From an uncultured Marvinbryantia sp. (lineage in GTDB: Bacteria > Bacillota > Clostridia > Lachnospirales > Lachnospiraceae): 64,000 bases of DNA. Position numbers and translations under genes: made by a program. Under the pieces are notes generated by a model that had not been told where the DNA came from, searched no databases, and saw only the letters and a program-made list of their open reading frames with translations. Of the stretch, positions 8,547-17,808 are shown in pieces. The stretch's first letter is position 1, and each line of letters starts with the position of its first letter. The DNA lies in contig NZ_CAJKOX010000019.1 of the NCBI RefSeq assembly GCF_905201705.1, positions 1-64,000 of the forward strand. The letters run 5' to 3'.

Positions 8547-9824
8547 ATGAAGATTCTGATAGTGAATTCACTGTACCCCCCATATGTTATAGGCGGGGCG
8601 GAGATAAGTTCGCAGAAATTAGCTGAGGAACTTGCTAAAGCCGGGCATGAGGTTGCCGTTTTGGCGACAGGTGAATCGGACAATTATGAACAAGCGAATA
8701 ATGTAAAGATTTACCGAAGACGGTTTACTAATATCATGTCGTTTTGGGAGTTTAAGCGTAGTACGCCGGGGAAACGGTTAACTTATAAATTGCTGGATTT
8801 ATACAACCCGTTTAATAAAAAGGCAATTATGGAAGTGTTGCGGCTTGTCAATCCTGATGTAATTCATACGAATACAATTTATGGGATCACACCTGCTATA
8901 TGGGATTGTGCATCATCTTTGAGAATCCCTGTTGTTCAAACGCTTCGGGACTATTATCTGATGTGCCCGAAAGCGAATTTGATGCCGGGAAAAGGTGGAA
9001 AATGCGAGAATCCCAATATCGCCTGTAAGGTGTTCAGAACCTTTCACAAGAGAAAATCATTGAAGGTTAGTGCTGTAACAGCTCCTTCCGAATTTACCTT
9101 AAACCGGTTTCTGGATGATGGCTACTTTGAAAATAGCATTAAACAGGTGGTATATAACGCAATAGATTATGATGCGGATAGGTTTGCAGAATTGGCAGAA
9201 TTAAAAATGTCAATGCAGAATGAAACCATGCATGTTGCATATATAGGTTCTTTCATTGAAACGAAAGGCATTCAGATTCTGCTTAAAGCAATAGAGCAAT
9301 GCAATGGGAAGATGATGTTCCACTTCGCTGGGAAAGGGCGATTGTTGCCTGAAATACAGAAAGCCGCTGAAAAAAACGGGAACATAGTAATTGAAGGTTT
9401 CCTATCCGAAGATAAATTGAATGAATTGATGGAGAAGATGGATATGCTTGTATGCCCTTCAATTTGGGATGAGCCATTTGGAAGAGTGATTATTGATGCA
9501 TACAAATCCTGCGTTCCTGTCATTGGGACAAATTGCGGCGGTATTCCTGAATTGATTGAAAATGGAGTCACCGGCCTGATAATAGAGAAAAATTCAGTGG
9601 ATAGTTTGGTGCAGGCATTAACGTATATGGATGAACATAAATTGACGAGGGAAATGGTAAATGCGATGGAAAAAAAATTAAGACAGTTTTCTTTATTATC
9701 ACAAAGGGAACAGTTTGAAAAAATATACAATAAAATTCGGGGGGGGGTATTTCCTAACTCTCGAAATTCCGAATATTGCGGAGATATCAGGTATGTATGG
9801 CCGCGAGAATTGCTGGCTGCCTGA
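8547..9824 (+). CDS. Glycosyltransferase family 4 with poly-G near its 3' end
   Basis: A 425-residue GT-B enzyme as read. The N-terminus IVNSLYPPYVIGGAEISSQ is a GT4 signature. A cysteine-containing insert (MCPKANLMPG, then two further cysteines) follows, as in some GT4 proteins. The C-terminal domain has GSFIETKGIQILLKA and EPFGRVIIDAYKSC with TNCGGIPELI. ATG at 8547 follows GGAG by eight bases. Codons for the last ~28 residues lie after a run of nine G (9739-9747). One extra G would end the protein after RGGGIS; one fewer would give a different 26-residue tail. The real tail is therefore uncertain. Confidence 0.86.
   Translation: MKILIVNSLYPPYVIGGAEISSQKLAEELAKAGHEVAVLATGESDNYEQANNVKIYRRRFTNIMSFWEFKRSTPGKRLTYKLLDLYNPFNKKAIMEVLRLVNPDVIHTNTIYGITPAIWDCASSLRIPVVQTLRDYYLMCPKANLMPGKGGKCENPNIACKVFRTFHKRKSLKVSAVTAPSEFTLNRFLDDGYFENSIKQVVYNAIDYDADRFAELAELKMSMQNETMHVAYIGSFIETKGIQILLKAIEQCNGKMMFHFAGKGRLLPEIQKAAEKNGNIVIEGFLSEDKLNELMEKMDMLVCPSIWDEPFGRVIIDAYKSCVPVIGTNCGGIPELIENGVTGLIIEKNSVDSLVQALTYMDEHKLTREMVNAMEKKLRQFSLLSQREQFEKIYNKIRGGVFPNSRNSEYCGDIRYVWPRELLAA
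9739..9747 (+). repeat. G9 homopolymer tract in glycosyltransferase gene
   Basis: Nine consecutive G within the last codons of the glycosyltransferase at 8547-9824. Slippage by one base changes only the C-terminal tail. It matches in length the G9 tract at 17203 in the same locus. Confidence 0.9.
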
Positions 9825-9848
9825 TGCTGCGTAATAGGAGGGATAGAG

Positions 9849-11021
9849 ATGAAACTTACTTTTATACATGATGGACCTTTATTCTATGATTCTGAGGGCA
9901 GATACTATGAATTTGCATACCATGAGTTGCTAGAAAGATACGCATACCTTGCGGATGATATTACTTTCATGATGAGGACAAAACCGATAAGCGGTGATAG
10001 AAAATTTACACCTGTTCCAAGTGCAGTTCATGTGGTAGGTGTGCCAAATTTTAAGAGCCCAAAGCTTTATCTGACAGAGAGGAAGAAAGCGGAGAAAATT
10101 GTAGAAAAACAGGTTCGAGAGTCAGATATTGTGGTATTGAGGACGCAGAGTTCCATTGCCCAGCTCGCATTAAAATATATTCATGAGCTTAAGAAGCCTT
10201 ACATTATAGAAAGCGTAGGATGTTCATGGGATAGTTACTGGAACCACGGAATGTTGGGTAAAATGGTGGCACCATATATGTATTACAAAACCAAGAAAGC
10301 AATAGCAGAAGCGGGTTATGTGTATTATGTGACCACACAATTCCTTCAGAAACGCTATCCGACACATGGAAAGTCAGTGAGCTGTTCTAATGTGGTTCTG
10401 GACAAGTTGGAAGGAAAGACATTGGACAAGAGATTAGAAAAAATACATCGGTTTAATCCAAACGAAAAGTTGGTATTAGGGACAGCGGCCGCCCTTGACA
10501 CACGTTATAAGGGTCAGGAATATGTGATCAGGTCGATAAGGGGGTTGCTGGAAGCAGGATATAATGTTGAATACCATCTTGCCGGAGGCATGACGGGGGC
10601 GAAAGAAAATTCTTTCCTAAAAGAACTGGCATATAAATGTGGCGTGTCTGAACGGGTCATATTTTGTGGCAGCCTTGCCTCGAACCAAATGCCAGAATAC
10701 TATGATTCACTTGACATTTACGTACAGCCCAGCAAACAGGAAGGGCTGCCAAGAGCTGTAATAGAGGCAATGAGCCGGGGCTGCCCTGTAATTGGCACAA
10801 GCATTGCTGGGATACCGGAGTTGGTGCAGGAGCAATTTCTTTTTAAGAAGGGTAGTGAAAAAGATTTTGTAAAAGCATTGCAAAGAATCTTAAGAAGCGA
10901 CCTTTCGGAAATTGCTACAGAAAATTTTGAAAAGGCCCGCAAGTATGAAAAAAACAACTTGAAGGAAAAGAGGGAAAGGTTTTATGACCAATTCCTGTCA
11001 GATATAGATAAATTGAAATAG
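9849..11021 (+). CDS. Glycosyltransferase family 4
   Basis: A 390-residue GT-B glycosyltransferase. The N-terminal domain is divergent (FIHDGPLFYDSEGRYYEF). The C-terminal donor-binding domain is clear: LGTAAALDTRYKGQEYVI, EYHLAGG, CGSLASNQMPEYYDSLDIYV, then PSKQEGLPRAVIEAMSRGCP with the EX7E arrangement and GTSIAGIPELV. ATG at 9849 has AGGAGGG upstream. It starts 24 bases after the annotated end of the previous transferase and ends 10 bases before the next, so it lies inside a polycistronic run. The specific sugar is unknown. Confidence 0.88.
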   Translation: MKLTFIHDGPLFYDSEGRYYEFAYHELLERYAYLADDITFMMRTKPISGDRKFTPVPSAVHVVGVPNFKSPKLYLTERKKAEKIVEKQVRESDIVVLRTQSSIAQLALKYIHELKKPYIIESVGCSWDSYWNHGMLGKMVAPYMYYKTKKAIAEAGYVYYVTTQFLQKRYPTHGKSVSCSNVVLDKLEGKTLDKRLEKIHRFNPNEKLVLGTAAALDTRYKGQEYVIRSIRGLLEAGYNVEYHLAGGMTGAKENSFLKELAYKCGVSERVIFCGSLASNQMPEYYDSLDIYVQPSKQEGLPRAVIEAMSRGCPVIGTSIAGIPELVQEQFLFKKGSEKDFVKALQRILRSDLSEIATENFEKARKYEKNNLKEKRERFYDQFLSDIDKLK

Positions 11022-11031
11022 GAGGCAGCAT

Positions 11032-12081
11032 ATGAAGAGGTATGCAATTCCAGGAGTGTTTGTTGGTCGATCCCTGACCGGCGTAACCAGATATTCATGG
11101 GAAATAATAGATCAGCTTGATCAGCTCATTGAGGGCAAAGACATAACTGTTGATTTTGTCATCCCGGTTGGTGTGCAGATTGAAAAAAAGTATAAAAATA
11201 TTAGAATTATTCATTATGGTAAAAATGTCAAATTTTTTTGGCTTAATATATCATTCCTGAATTATCTGAGAAAAGAACACGCAATAGGAATTCATCTGGG
11301 AGTAAATGTACCATGGCTGAAACCGGATATTGTCTGCATTTATGATGTTAACTCCATAGCGAACCCCCAGTTTTTTAGCAAGTATCATTATGTAAAAACA
11401 AAGTTAGAAAAAAAATTGGCGGTCAAGAGAGGAAAGAAAGTGTTTACTATTTCAAAATTCTCTGCGGATGAGATTGAAAAGTACATTGGAGGTAAAGCTG
11501 AGGACTTCCCAGTTGTTCCGTGCGCATGGCAGCATATGGCATCGATTCGGGTTACTGGTGATTCTAAGGAGAAGTTTGGTGTGGAAAAAGGAACCTACTT
11601 TTTCTCTATGTCCAGTGTAGCTCCGACAAAGAATTTTAAATGGGTGATTGAAGCTGCGAAACAAAACAGGAATCACATATTCATTATCGCAGGTGGGACA
11701 GACCCCAAAACTTTTGGTATAAGTTCGCTTGAAAATGAGGCACCAAATGTTAAATATGTTGGAAGAGTGTCAGATGAAGATGCCAAACTTTTGATGCGGG
11801 ACTGCAAGGCATTCCTGTTTCCTTCTTATTACGAAGGCTTTGGAATACCACCTATGGAGGCGCTTGCTTGCGGGGCACCGGAAGTGGTTGTATCAGATAT
11901 TCCAGTGATGCATGAAGTATGCGGTGAGTCTGCTCATTATATAGATCCGTTTGATTATTCTGATATTGACATGGAAAAGATAATGGGGTCAAAAGTAGCT
12001 CCTTCCAAGAAGGTTCTTGATAAATACAGTTGGAAAGACAGCGCTAAGCGTCTCCTGTCCATATTAGAAACAGTTAGATGA
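11032..12081 (+). CDS. Glycosyltransferase family 4 (mannosyl/rhamnosyl type)
   Basis: A 349-residue GT-B enzyme. The start AIPGVFVGRSLTGVTRYSWEI resembles WbaZ-like mannosyl/rhamnosyl transferases, with LGVNVPWLKPDIVCIYDVN in the acceptor domain. The donor domain has SMSSVAPTKNFKWVIEAA, YVGRVSDEDAKLLMRDC and FPSYYEGFGIPPMEALACG. ATG at 11032 follows AGGAGGC. Its stop overlaps an ATG of the next gene (ATGA at 12078-12081), pointing to translational coupling. A mannosyl or rhamnosyl specificity agrees with manC, gmd and rmd upstream but is an inference. Confidence 0.86.
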   Translation: MKRYAIPGVFVGRSLTGVTRYSWEIIDQLDQLIEGKDITVDFVIPVGVQIEKKYKNIRIIHYGKNVKFFWLNISFLNYLRKEHAIGIHLGVNVPWLKPDIVCIYDVNSIANPQFFSKYHYVKTKLEKKLAVKRGKKVFTISKFSADEIEKYIGGKAEDFPVVPCAWQHMASIRVTGDSKEKFGVEKGTYFFSMSSVAPTKNFKWVIEAAKQNRNHIFIIAGGTDPKTFGISSLENEAPNVKYVGRVSDEDAKLLMRDCKAFLFPSYYEGFGIPPMEALACGAPEVVVSDIPVMHEVCGESAHYIDPFDYSDIDMEKIMGSKVAPSKKVLDKYSWKDSAKRLLSILETVR

Positions 12082-12089
12082 GGTGTCAA

Positions 12090-13292
12090 ATGCGGATCTT
12101 AATAATAAATGAATTGGCAAAATCAGGCGGAGCAGAAATGCAAAGCATGAGGGAATGCGAACTATTAAGGCAATTTGGAAATGAGTCGATGGTTCTGACT
12201 TTAGACCCTAATTTTACGCTGGGCTGGAACACGGAATACCATTATAATATTTCCCTAAATGAGTCTGTAATTAAGCATAAACTTCAAATGCTGTTTGTTG
12301 ATAGAAGCATTGTGAAAGAAATAAGAGGAATAATAAAGCAGTTTAAACCGGATTATATCCATTTGAATAATTCTAAAGAACACGCTTTATCTATATTCCA
12401 AGCAGTAAAAGGGTATAAATGCATGCGCACTATCAGAGATTATGGAGCAGTTTGTCCAAACTCGCAGTCTATATGTGCTGATTTAACTGTGTGCGATGGG
12501 TATACTCATTGTACGAAGTGTATTAGAAATTGTTGGCTTGGTAAAAAATCCGGTTTAAAGGGATTGTGGAAATGGATATGCTTTAAGCGGAGAAATTCTG
12601 CCCAAAAGAAAGTAATAACTAATTTTGCGTGTCCAAGCCAGATGTTAACTGATTATTGCAACCGTTTTGGCTTAAAAACGACCTGCGTCAATAACCCTTT
12701 TGATTTTTCAATGCTGGATGGAAAGATAAAGAATACAAATTTTAGGAAAAAAGTATTCCTATATTATGGGCAAATTATTGGGTTTAAAGGTGTTGAACAG
12801 CTTATAGAAGCATTTTCTGAATTTAGCAAGGATAAGGATGATGTAGAGTTGCATCTTGCTGGAATGCTGCCAGAAGTATATAAAGGAACATTAGACAAGC
12901 TACTTTCTCAGTATGGAAAGGGAAAGATCCAATATATTGGTAAATTAGAGTACAATGACATGATTATGGAGTTACTCAAAGTACATACGGTAGTAATCCC
13001 TTCATTATGGATAGAGAATTATCCCAATACTGCTTTAGAAGCAATGTCTGTTGGTTGCTTGGTGTTAGGATCTGAACGTGGTGGAATGAGAGAAATCATA
13101 GGAACAGAGCGGTTTATCTTCAATGTACTTGATAAGGCTGATATTGTTGAAAAGCTTGAATTAGCATATGGGATTTCAGAAGATGAATATAAGAAAATTA
13201 CAACAACCGGGCAAAATCGTGTGCGCAGTAATAATTCATTTGAAATGTACTATAAGAGACTTATGAAATGCTTTTCTAATATAAGTGCCTAA
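12090..13292 (+). CDS. Glycosyltransferase family 4 with cysteine-rich insert
   Basis: A 400-residue GT-B protein. It starts IINELAKSGGAEMQS, the GT4 glycine-rich loop. Between about residues 115 and 150 it carries a cluster of cysteines (CPNSQSIC, then CDG, CTKC and C), a longer version of the cysteine insert in the transferase at 8547. The donor domain has YYGQIIGFKGVEQLIEAF and the motif ENYPNTALEAMSVGC. ATG at 12090 is chosen for the GAGGTG just upstream; ATG at 12078, which overlaps the previous stop, is the alternative and adds four residues. About 130 bases without a gene separate it from wzy. Confidence 0.86.
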   Translation: MRILIINELAKSGGAEMQSMRECELLRQFGNESMVLTLDPNFTLGWNTEYHYNISLNESVIKHKLQMLFVDRSIVKEIRGIIKQFKPDYIHLNNSKEHALSIFQAVKGYKCMRTIRDYGAVCPNSQSICADLTVCDGYTHCTKCIRNCWLGKKSGLKGLWKWICFKRRNSAQKKVITNFACPSQMLTDYCNRFGLKTTCVNNPFDFSMLDGKIKNTNFRKKVFLYYGQIIGFKGVEQLIEAFSEFSKDKDDVELHLAGMLPEVYKGTLDKLLSQYGKGKIQYIGKLEYNDMIMELLKVHTVVIPSLWIENYPNTALEAMSVGCLVLGSERGGMREIIGTERFIFNVLDKADIVEKLELAYGISEDEYKKITTTGQNRVRSNNSFEMYYKRLMKCFSNISA

Positions 13293-13423
13293 TTGTGATG
13301 ATTGTCAATAAAGAAATGTATTGTTTGAAGTGTTATAGCGGTATCGTAAAACCAGCTAAAAAATACATTACCGCTGAAATATGGTAACTGCGATTGTTTG
13401 GTTTGCCTAAAGGAGAGATGATA

Positions 13424-14749
13424 GTGGGTTACATAATTGCGATTATGTGTGTGCTTATAGCCATTTTTGCGTATAAAATTGAAAAGAACTGGTATAACCC
13501 GGCTACAGTTATTTTTAGTATTTGGGCAGTTGTATTATTTTTGTATTCCTTAAAATTATATGGAATTTATGATGTTGAGGGTACTGCTTATGCCACTATT
13601 GCATTGGGGCTCTTTTGTTTTTTTATTGGCTATATAGTATGCACAGCCGGAAAAAGACAAATCGTCCTTACCCAGCGGAATCACAGTCAAGTTAAAGAAT
13701 ACATTAACTATAGGCTTTTAAAGATCTGTGGGGTTATTGTTTTCGCTTTTTTTGCAGAAGAGGCAATTGAGACATTAGTGCTGGCTCGTTCGGGAATATC
13801 GCTTTTTGACATTAGATCCTCCCTGCAGGGATATGCACAGTATAGTTTTTCGGATAATTTATATGTTTTAAGAAGCATGATAGGCCCATTATACACATGG
13901 GCAATTCTTCCAATATATAATGCGATGTTAATTATTTCTTGCATAGACCTTTTTGCGGGGAAAAAAGATAAAATATTGATTCTCCTGTCTGTAGGATGTC
14001 TATTGTTGAAAAGCTTCAAAGAAGGAAGCAGGGTAGCGTTATTTGCATTTATGATCTATCTTTTGTTTGCTATGGTGATATACGGAAAAAAAATCGTTTT
14101 ATCCCAAAAGGCAAAGAAACGGATACGTTTAGTAATCCTTGCGGCGATACTGATTATATTTGTAATTTCAAATATCCGTATTAGTACTGGGGAAAAAACC
14201 CTCTTTGAGGAGATATATTTATATTTTACATGCTGCATTCCATTATGGGATCATTGGCTTTCCGAAATGATGACAAAAGGTACGGAGTATACATATGGGG
14301 CGACTTCTCTTTATGGTATTTTACAACTTCCTGTAACAGCACTATCCATATTAAATGGCAGTACGCTGGAATGGTACCAAGCTGGGCAGCAGGCCATTCA
14401 AGATACAGAAATGTTTATCCAGGTGCGTAATGCAAGCTATTCATTCCGTTCCAATGCATACACAACAATGTTTTATTATTTTTATAAAGATGCCGGAATG
14501 ATTGGAATCATTTTGGGAGGGGCATTATTTGGCGGAGTATGTACCTCCGTTTATAAACGAATGAAAAAAGGAATAAAGGTAGGATTGAAATCTGAAAGAC
14601 AGGTTTTTGTTTATTTGTTGCTTTTACAGGCTATGGTTTTATCCTTTGTCCGTGTGTATTTTTCAGTGGCTTCGTACTCCTTTACTTTCCTTTATGCATT
14701 TGTTTTCATTAGAAAGAAATATGACAGAGAAGGGGAGAATGAGGAATGA
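13424..14749 (+). CDS. wzy: Oligosaccharide repeat-unit polymerase (Wzy-like)
   Basis: A polytopic membrane protein of about 441 residues with roughly ten hydrophobic segments, including VGYIIAIMCVLIAIFAYKI at the N-terminus, and a soluble stretch near residues 260-330. It has no enzymatic signature; Wzy proteins rarely do. The call rests on topology, on the KEGSRVALFAFMIYLL-like region seen in O-antigen polymerase families, and on its position beside wzx and the transferases. It would polymerise undecaprenyl-linked repeats outside the membrane. GTG at 13424 is eight bases after AGGAG; ATG at 13418 is only two bases away. The stop overlaps the next start. Confidence 0.8.
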   Translation: MGYIIAIMCVLIAIFAYKIEKNWYNPATVIFSIWAVVLFLYSLKLYGIYDVEGTAYATIALGLFCFFIGYIVCTAGKRQIVLTQRNHSQVKEYINYRLLKICGVIVFAFFAEEAIETLVLARSGISLFDIRSSLQGYAQYSFSDNLYVLRSMIGPLYTWAILPIYNAMLIISCIDLFAGKKDKILILLSVGCLLLKSFKEGSRVALFAFMIYLLFAMVIYGKKIVLSQKAKKRIRLVILAAILIIFVISNIRISTGEKTLFEEIYLYFTCCIPLWDHWLSEMMTKGTEYTYGATSLYGILQLPVTALSILNGSTLEWYQAGQQAIQDTEMFIQVRNASYSFRSNAYTTMFYYFYKDAGMIGIILGGALFGGVCTSVYKRMKKGIKVGLKSERQVFVYLLLLQAMVLSFVRVYFSVASYSFTFLYAFVFIRKKYDREGENEE

Positions 14750-15237
14750 TTAGTGCATTACTTTGTGAATATGAGAGCATGGTTGGCAGAAAAAAGTTTG
14801 AACTGTTGTACGCTATTATATGCTATTACAGAATGCCTAAATACCGAGTTCGTGTGCTGATAAGATGGCTTATTTCTACTAATAGCCCTTTTATGAAAGA
14901 ACGAGTGGCAAATAAACTTATGTTAAAATATGGTATGGAAATAGCAAAAAATGTAAAGATAGGAAACAACCTAAAAATTGAACATTTTAATGGAATCGTG
15001 TTTGGATTGGGCACCGTGATCGGTGACAACTGTACAATATACCAGCAGGTAACGCTGGGACAAAAAAATGGAGAATACCCAATTGTAGGGAATAATGTTG
15101 TGATTTATCCTGGCGCAAAAGTATTAGGGGGAATTCATGTTGGAGATAATGCTGTGATAGCGCCTAATTCGGTTGTCTTGAAAGATGTTGAAAATGGAGC
15201 AGTTTTTGCGGGGGTTCCGGCAAAAAGGATAAAATAA
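14746..15237 (+). CDS. Hexapeptide-repeat acetyltransferase (serine acetyltransferase-like fold)
   Basis: A 163-residue left-handed beta-helix acyltransferase. After a helical N-terminal ~60 residues come hexapeptide repeats: VKIGNN, IEHFNG, VIGDNC, TLGQKN, IVGNNV, VLGGIHVGDNAVIAPNSVV and the closing AGVPAKRIK. The fold matches CysE/WbbJ-type enzymes that use acetyl-CoA. In this setting it more likely O-acetylates a sugar of the repeat unit than serine, since it is shorter than CysE and embedded in the polysaccharide operon (inference). Its ATG overlaps the wzy stop (ATGA), so the two are translationally coupled. Confidence 0.85.
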   Translation: MISALLCEYESMVGRKKFELLYAIICYYRMPKYRVRVLIRWLISTNSPFMKERVANKLMLKYGMEIAKNVKIGNNLKIEHFNGIVFGLGTVIGDNCTIYQQVTLGQKNGEYPIVGNNVVIYPGAKVLGGIHVGDNAVIAPNSVVLKDVENGAVFAGVPAKRIK

Positions 15238-15268
15238 AGACTAGCTTTAAGAAAGGGCACATAGTATA

Positions 15269-16699
15269 ATGGCCAATTTGAAGAAAAATATTGTTTATAA
15301 TTTTACTTATCAAGTATTGATTTTGATTCTTCCGTTTATTACGGCACCGTATCTTTCAAGAGTGATAGGGCCAGATGGTGTAGGAACCTATTCATTTGCA
15401 TATTCGGTCGCTCTATATTTTACTTATATTACGATGCTCGGATTAAATAATTATGGCAATCGCTCCATAGCTTCTACACAGAACGACTTAGGAAAAAGAT
15501 CAGATACGTTTTGCGAAATATATGTCATGCAAATAATCTCTTTCTGTATTAGTGCCTTAATGTATGGTATTTATGTGTTGTTTTTTTCTGTAGATAAAGT
15601 TGCAGCCACAGTGATGGGAATTATGGTTTTATCGTCGCTTTTTGATATTAACTGGTTTTTCTTTGGAATGGAGCTTTTTAAGCTGACAGTTACAAGAAAT
15701 GCTGTAATAAAAATTGGTACTGCAATTTGTATTTTTGCCTTTATTAAGGAAAGAAGCGATGTCTATAAATACATTTTGATTATGGCTACGAGCGTACTTT
15801 TAAGTCAAATGTGCTTATGGCCTTTTGTTAAGAGGTATGTACATTTTTCTAGACCGTCCTTGAAAAATGTACTAAAACATTTTAAACCTAATCTGACATT
15901 GTTTGTTCCGGTTATAGCTGTTAGCTTATATAAAATTATGGACAAGGTAATGCTGGGATACATGAGTACAATGACAGAGGTTGGCTATTATGAAAATGCA
16001 GAAAAAATAATCAACATTGCCTTAACACTGATTACAGCGGTTGGAACTGTAATGCTTCCCAGGATGACTGCCCTAATTTCAAATAATAATATTAGTGAGA
16101 GCAGAAAATATATTGATAAGAGCATGGCACTTGTATTGGCATATTCTAATGCTGTGGCTTTTGGTATTTTCGCCGTAGGAAAGTTATTTGCGGTTGTTTA
16201 TTATGGTAAAGATTTTGAAAAAACAGGAATAATAATGATTCTACTTGCTGTAACAATAGTGTTCTTGGGGTGTGGAAATGTGGTACGAACTCAATATCTT
16301 ATACCAAATAAACATGATAAAATTTACATATACTCTGCGATTATTGGCGCAGTTGTGAATTTGGTAATTAATGGGTTGTTGATTCCAGAATATGCTTCTA
16401 TAGGTGCCGCTATTGGTACGATTGCAGCAGAATTTTGTGTTTTGTTTTACCAACTTTATTCCATTCGAAAAGAGTTAAACTTAAAAGAATATGCCCAATA
16501 CGAAGCTATTTTTGCACTTATTGGGGTAATAATGGTCATTGTAATTAATGTGTTGCCGGAATCTGATAGTAGCGCAATTAATTTGGCTGTAAAAATCTTG
16601 GCTGGAGGATGCGTTTATGTCATTATTGCGGGATTTTACTTAGTAAAAGCACAACAATTCAAAATTCCTGTATTTCATGGAAGGTGGAAAAAGAAGTGA
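15269..16699 (+). CDS. wzx: Repeat-unit flippase (Wzx-like, polysaccharide biosynthesis protein)
   Basis: A 476-residue protein with 12-14 predicted membrane helices. The N-terminus NFTYQVLILILPFITAPYLSRVIGPDGVG is the conserved opening of the PST/Wzx family of the MOP superfamily. It would flip undecaprenyl-linked repeat units across the membrane for Wzy. ATG at 15269 is preceded by GAAAGGG. The local sequence is markedly AT-rich compared with genes such as the hexomutase downstream, common for wzx/wzy genes exchanged between strains. The stop overlaps the GTG start of the acyltransferase gene (GTGA at 16696-16699). Confidence 0.9.
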   Translation: MANLKKNIVYNFTYQVLILILPFITAPYLSRVIGPDGVGTYSFAYSVALYFTYITMLGLNNYGNRSIASTQNDLGKRSDTFCEIYVMQIISFCISALMYGIYVLFFSVDKVAATVMGIMVLSSLFDINWFFFGMELFKLTVTRNAVIKIGTAICIFAFIKERSDVYKYILIMATSVLLSQMCLWPFVKRYVHFSRPSLKNVLKHFKPNLTLFVPVIAVSLYKIMDKVMLGYMSTMTEVGYYENAEKIINIALTLITAVGTVMLPRMTALISNNNISESRKYIDKSMALVLAYSNAVAFGIFAVGKLFAVVYYGKDFEKTGIIMILLAVTIVFLGCGNVVRTQYLIPNKHDKIYIYSAIIGAVVNLVINGLLIPEYASIGAAIGTIAAEFCVLFYQLYSIRKELNLKEYAQYEAIFALIGVIMVIVINVLPESDSSAINLAVKILAGGCVYVIIAGFYLVKAQQFKIPVFHGRWKKK

Positions 16700-17202
16700 G
16701 CAGTCAGATAATGAAATCTTATCGAATCCATTGGATAGATATAGCAAAAGGAATTTGCATTATTTCGATAGTTATCGGTCATGTATACCATAACAGCTTC
16801 ATAAGAACCTATGCACTGTCTTTTGATGTGCCTATGTTTTTCTTCCTGTCAGGACTGTGTTATCGAAAACCGGATGATTCAATAGAATACTTTATTAACA
16901 AAATAAAGAGAGTTGTAGTTCCATATTTCTCTTTTTCACTAATCAGCATACTTGTATTTGCGGTTGCAGGCAGGATAATGCCACAAATTAGTAATATCAT
17001 GAATTGCTCTCTTGAAGATAATATTCTGGTAATGCTATGGGGAAATTCTAAACCGGATGTGATGAAGTATAATTCTCCATTGTGGTTTTTGACTTGCTAT
17101 TTTAGTGTGCTTGTTTTGGCGTTTATAGTTGAAAAAATTGTCGATTTCCTCCGTAATGTTCGTTATGTAAGAGAGATTATTATAATTTGCCTTATTTTGA
17201 TC

Positions 17203-17211
17203 GGGGGGGGG
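17203..17211 (+). repeat. G9 tract at first frame break of acyltransferase
   Basis: Nine G between codons for LILI and DSTPSITLPW. With nine the frame leads to a stop at 17283; ten (or seven) would keep the acyltransferase frame open. Confidence 0.92.
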
Positions 17212-17596
17212 ATTCCACACCGTCGATTACATTACCATGGCATTTGGAAACCGCTGTTTCCATGCTTGTTTGGCTTGAGCTAGGAATAACATTTAAGGAA
17301 AAGAAGCTCTTTGACCGTTCTATTAAATTTAAAAATGTGATTATCGTTATTTTTCTTGTAGTTGGAGCATTGTTAGGGTTTATAAATCGGGATATTATAA
17401 AAACATCCCTGCAGGTTAGACAGGACATTTATGGCGTTCATGTTTTGTACTATTTAGGTGCGTTTTTCGGAATTATGGGATTTTCCTTATTATCTCAGAG
17501 AATAGGGAAAAATAAAATATTAGAATATTGTGGACGAAACAGCTTGTCCATACTTGTTGTACATAAATTTCCTGTTTTGTTTTTTCAGGAGCTTTT

Positions 17597-17604
17597 CCCC
17601 CCCC
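17597..17604 (+). repeat. C8 tract at second frame break of acyltransferase
   Basis: Eight C after codons for FFQELF. As read, the frame stops at 17624; nine (or six) C would join it to PPTKAALVDSNSIVG and the final membrane helix. Confidence 0.9.
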
Positions 17605-17808
17605 TACAAAAGCGGCTTTGGTAGATTCAAATTCGATTGTTGGAATTAGCACTGGCATCATAGTCATGGCTATTTCAATAGTTTTATCGCTAATTGTGTG
17701 TAATGTTATAAAGAGAGTTTGTCCTTTGGTGCTTGGGGAGAAGAAAATAAATAAGAGCAGCAAGTAAATTTAAACATACATACTTTCGTCAAAAGTGGAG
17801 GCGATATA

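Larger units (their letters stand above)
16696..17767 (+). pseudogene. Acyltransferase-3 family gene, frame-broken at G9 and C8 tracts
   Basis: Membrane O-acyltransferase (PF01757 type) read in three frames. Part 1, from GTG 16696, has WIDIAKGICIISIVIGHV with the family's catalytic His, then FFFLSG, and leaves frame at the G9 run 17203-17211, stopping at 17283. Part 2 continues in another frame with STPSITLPWHLETA and ILEYCGRNSLSILVVH, then leaves frame at the C8 run 17597-17604. Part 3 is the last membrane helix, ending at TAA 17765-17767. One extra G and one extra C give a continuous 357-residue protein of normal family length. It may be phase-variable, truly broken, or miscounted in sequencing. 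Confidence 0.85.

Noticed and set aside
17187..17624. Second part of the acyltransferase as an independent gene
   Set aside because: Its apparent start lies inside the first part and it begins mid-domain; it is the out-of-frame continuation of the same gene.
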